From NCBI GenBank assembly GCA_965250225.1, contig CBDFNQ010000025.1, forward strand, positions 58,730-122,729: DNA of 64,000 nucleotides, given 5' to 3'. Source of the DNA: CBDEUK01 sp965250225. Its GTDB lineage: Bacteria; Pseudomonadota; Gammaproteobacteria; Eutrophobiales; Eutrophobiaceae. The translations under genes were made by a program, and so were the position numbers. This document shows positions 61,937 to 64,000 of the stretch, in pieces. The stretch's first letter is position 1; the number at the start of each line of letters is the position of its first letter. The notes beneath the pieces are model-generated. The model was given only the letters and a program-made list of their open reading frames with translations. It was not told the origin of the DNA and did no database searches.

Positions 61937-63316
61937 ATGAACTTGAATTCCAGAAACAAATTATATTTTTCTGCAATAACAGGTAGTTTTATTTTTCTCT
62001 GCTTTATTGCTTATGTCCTTTATTCTATTTCTGAAGCCGGCGGAAGAGAAATTATAAATGATCTGTCAACACACATCATTATTGCATTATTAATTACTCT
62101 GGTATTAATTGTGGCAGGTACCATCTATCTGTCAAATTTGTTTTATTATCCATTGTTCCGTCTTCTCAGTACATTACAGAAAATATCGCAAGGTGATCTT
62201 GAGGCAAGAGCAGGCATAAAAACACAAGATGAATTTGGTGGTATTGGCGAATATATCGATACCATGTTAAATGAACGTATTATGGCATTTTCCAGTATCG
62301 AAGATGAAAATGAGCAACTCAACGATTCAATTATTGCGCTTCTGGAAACAGTTGCTCAACTTGCGCAAAAAAATCTATCTATTAAGGCGACAGTCAATGA
62401 AGATATAACCGGACCTCTGGCAGACGCGCTAAATCTTATGTCGAGCGAAACTTCAAAAGTATTAAATTCGGTAACCCGAATTTCAACTGAAGTTGCAGAA
62501 ACATCGAATCTTGTGAAAAACCAGTCTGATAATGTTTTATTGCTTGCTAATAAAGAACAGGAAGAGGTAGAAAAAGCCGCTAGTGAATTAAAGTCAGCTG
62601 CTGAAACAATGTCAAGAATTGCTAAACTTGCTCAAGCATCCAATATCTCCGCAGAAGATGCGATCAAATCAACCATCACAGCCATGAGTTCTGTAACCGA
62701 TACCGTAGACAGTATCAACAGGATCAGGGATACCATTCGTGAAACAGAAAAAAAGATCAAGCGCCTTGGTGAACGTTCTCAGGAAATTGGCACCGTGGTG
62801 AATCTTATTAACAACATTTCTGAGAGAACACATATACTCGCTTTAAACGCCAGTATGCACGCTGCATCAGCAGGTGAAGCCGGACGTGGTTTCGCCGTGG
62901 TTGCAGATGAAGTACAACGTCTTGCAGAAAACACCAAAGATTCAACACTGCAAATCACCACGCTGGTAAATAACATCCAGGTTGAAACTTCTGGCACAGT
63001 GAACACAATGAATGAGCTCATTACCCAGGTTGTCGGTGGTAGTCAACTTGCAGAAAAAGCGGGTCAACAAATGCGTGAAACGCAGTCAACTACAGCAGAG
63101 CTTGTAAACATGGTACAAAGAATTGCAGACAGTGCAGTTGATCAGGAAAAAACCAGTAACTTGTTAAAAGAACGTACTGACATAATTCAGGAAAGTGTGA
63201 GAAAAACTGGCACACATCTACAAGAGCAAACAGTTCATACAGATGAACTAGTTGAACAGGCAATGTCACTGGTTGCCTCGGTGAGTGTGTTTCAACTAAC
63301 TGAAGATGAATTATAA
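61937..63316 (+). CDS. PilJ-like methyl-accepting chemoreceptor
   Basis: 459 aa. Two N-terminal membrane segments (about 9-30 and 48-70) with almost no periplasmic loop between them, then HAMP-like and helical coiled-coil signalling regions, and the receptor hairpin tip RTHILALNASMHAASAGEAG, RGFAVVADEVQRLAENTKDS. The short periplasmic loop (about 20 residues) is unlike PilJ of Pseudomonas, which has a large ligand domain, so the signal may come from the membrane, the cytoplasm or a partner protein. Confidence 0.87.
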   Translation: MNLNSRNKLYFSAITGSFIFLCFIAYVLYSISEAGGREIINDLSTHIIIALLITLVLIVAGTIYLSNLFYYPLFRLLSTLQKISQGDLEARAGIKTQDEFGGIGEYIDTMLNERIMAFSSIEDENEQLNDSIIALLETVAQLAQKNLSIKATVNEDITGPLADALNLMSSETSKVLNSVTRISTEVAETSNLVKNQSDNVLLLANKEQEEVEKAASELKSAAETMSRIAKLAQASNISAEDAIKSTITAMSSVTDTVDSINRIRDTIRETEKKIKRLGERSQEIGTVVNLINNISERTHILALNASMHAASAGEAGRGFAVVADEVQRLAENTKDSTLQITTLVNNIQVETSGTVNTMNELITQVVGGSQLAEKAGQQMRETQSTTAELVNMVQRIADSAVDQEKTSNLLKERTDIIQESVRKTGTHLQEQTVHTDELVEQAMSLVASVSVFQLTEDEL

Positions 63317-63383
63317 ATATTAAAGAAACTATCCTGAACAGAATTCGACACTAATCCACTCAACAAACAGATCATTAATACTA

Positions 63384-64000
63384 ATGGCATCAATACAACA
63401 GATGATCGATTCTTTTCTATATTCGGTTCAGGAATATAATAAAGACAACGCTGCAACATTGACCAGGATCATCGATCAACTTGAAGAGATTGCCAAACAT
63501 TCACATTCTATTGATTACCTGTCACTCAATAATCTTACACTCCTGATCCAGGACAATCTACTGAGTATATACAAAGAACATCAAACTCTATCTGATGAGG
63601 AGCATGATTTATTAAAGCAATGGCCAAAACTGCTCGACGATTATATTAATAATAAATCACTTGATGAAACTATAGATTCACTGGTAAATAATCTCAGTAA
63701 TGAAACCTGGCCTATGCCTTTGCAAGAACAGGATTCAGGAATAGTTAAGGAATTACTATTAACGACAATACTGGAAAAACAAGACACAACTAACTTCGTT
63801 TCGGATGAAGAATTATCAACTACATTAACAACCCTGGCAAACACAGCATCCAGAGTAGTTGGTAATAACTCGGCTCCATTAAATAATTTCTCTGAACAAA
63901 TTAGAGATTTATCTACATCTGCTCAAAAATCTGGTTTTAATGGTTTTTACGATTTATGTTTAATGGCTTTGGATAATATTTCCCAACTCGATGAAAACAA
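63384..64000 (+). CDS. PilL/ChpA-like histidine kinase, 5' part only
   Basis: At least 205 aa before the right edge, open to the last base. The visible part (MASIQQMIDSFLYSVQEYNK ...) is all-helical, consistent with the array of Hpt-like and helical domains at the start of ChpA/PilL kinases. No Hpt phospho-His motif, kinase or CheW domain is in the window, so the assignment rests mainly on synteny after PilJ. Confidence 0.6.
   Translation, partial: MASIQQMIDSFLYSVQEYNKDNAATLTRIIDQLEEIAKHSHSIDYLSLNNLTLLIQDNLLSIYKEHQTLSDEEHDLLKQWPKLLDDYINNKSLDETIDSLVNNLSNETWPMPLQEQDSGIVKELLLTTILEKQDTTNFVSDEELSTTLTTLANTASRVVGNNSAPLNNFSEQIRDLSTSAQKSGFNGFYDLCLMALDNISQLDEN

Overview
The window looks like a piece of the chromosome of an AT-rich gammaproteobacterium (about 40% G+C by eye). 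The evidence is the complete Gram-negative envelope block lpxD-skp-bamA-rseP-dxr-cdsA-uppS-frr-pyrH-tsf-rpsB followed by divergent map-glnD, a mutH gene (MutH occurs essentially only in gammaproteobacteria with Dam methylation), a PQQ-type dehydrogenase and a Pil-Chp type chemosensory operon. I cannot name the genus. Several genes are broken, which suggests either genome erosion or uncorrected indels in the assembly; at least clpP also carries an active-site substitution, so some of the decay is real.

Layout. 1-10.6 kb: one long minus-strand housekeeping operon from rpsB down to a truncated lpxD. Ribosomal protein S2 carries an unusual linker plus a helix-hairpin-helix tail. 10.7-14.9 kb: map, glnD and mutH on the plus strand. 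15-18.4 kb: a decayed stretch with a CDP-alcohol phosphatidyltransferase, a frameshifted cytidylyltransferase, a frameshifted clpP copy without its catalytic serine, a small CxxC protein and a HicA-like remnant. 18.4-34.4 kb: ordinary metabolism and repair: dusA, an FKBP isomerase, a hydrolase broken by an in-frame TGA, a sugar dehydrogenase, prc, an isocitrate dehydrogenase that seems to start at ATT, an S9 peptidase, a deacetylase, two different small inverted-repeat elements, a periplasmic glutaredoxin and rimO.

34.5-45.1 kb is a defence-rich accessory region beginning at tRNA-Thr(TGT). The tRNA 3' half is repeated twice downstream, each copy interrupted in the T arm by a three-hairpin insert. 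Then come a winged-helix/nucleotidyltransferase pair, a remnant of another HsdM, and a type I restriction operon (hsdM-hsdS-X-hsdR). In that operon hsdR carries a C-terminal Schlafen/AlbA_2 domain and X is an unrecognised small protein with a PD-(D/E)XK-like motif. The operon is headed by an HTH-MNT nucleotidyltransferase and a truncated HEPN-like ORF whose stop overlaps the hsdM start.

45.3-53.3 kb: a YjdF-like membrane protein, a frameshifted cytochrome c, a KefB-type antiporter, a Y-family polymerase of visibly higher G+C, mtaB, a PilZ protein and msrA. 53.8-64 kb looks like a signalling region for type IV pili: a one-domain cyclic-nucleotide-binding protein, a REC protein with a degenerate EAL domain (FimX-like), and then an operon of an unrecognised four-repeat protein, an unrecognised 333-aa protein, PilG-, PilH-, PilI(CheW)- and PilJ-like proteins and the start of a PilL/ChpA-like kinase. 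The four-repeat protein is my best candidate for something undescribed: its N-terminus resembles the N-terminal domain of ISL3 transposases without the zinc cysteines, followed by four copies of a roughly 67-residue helical unit.
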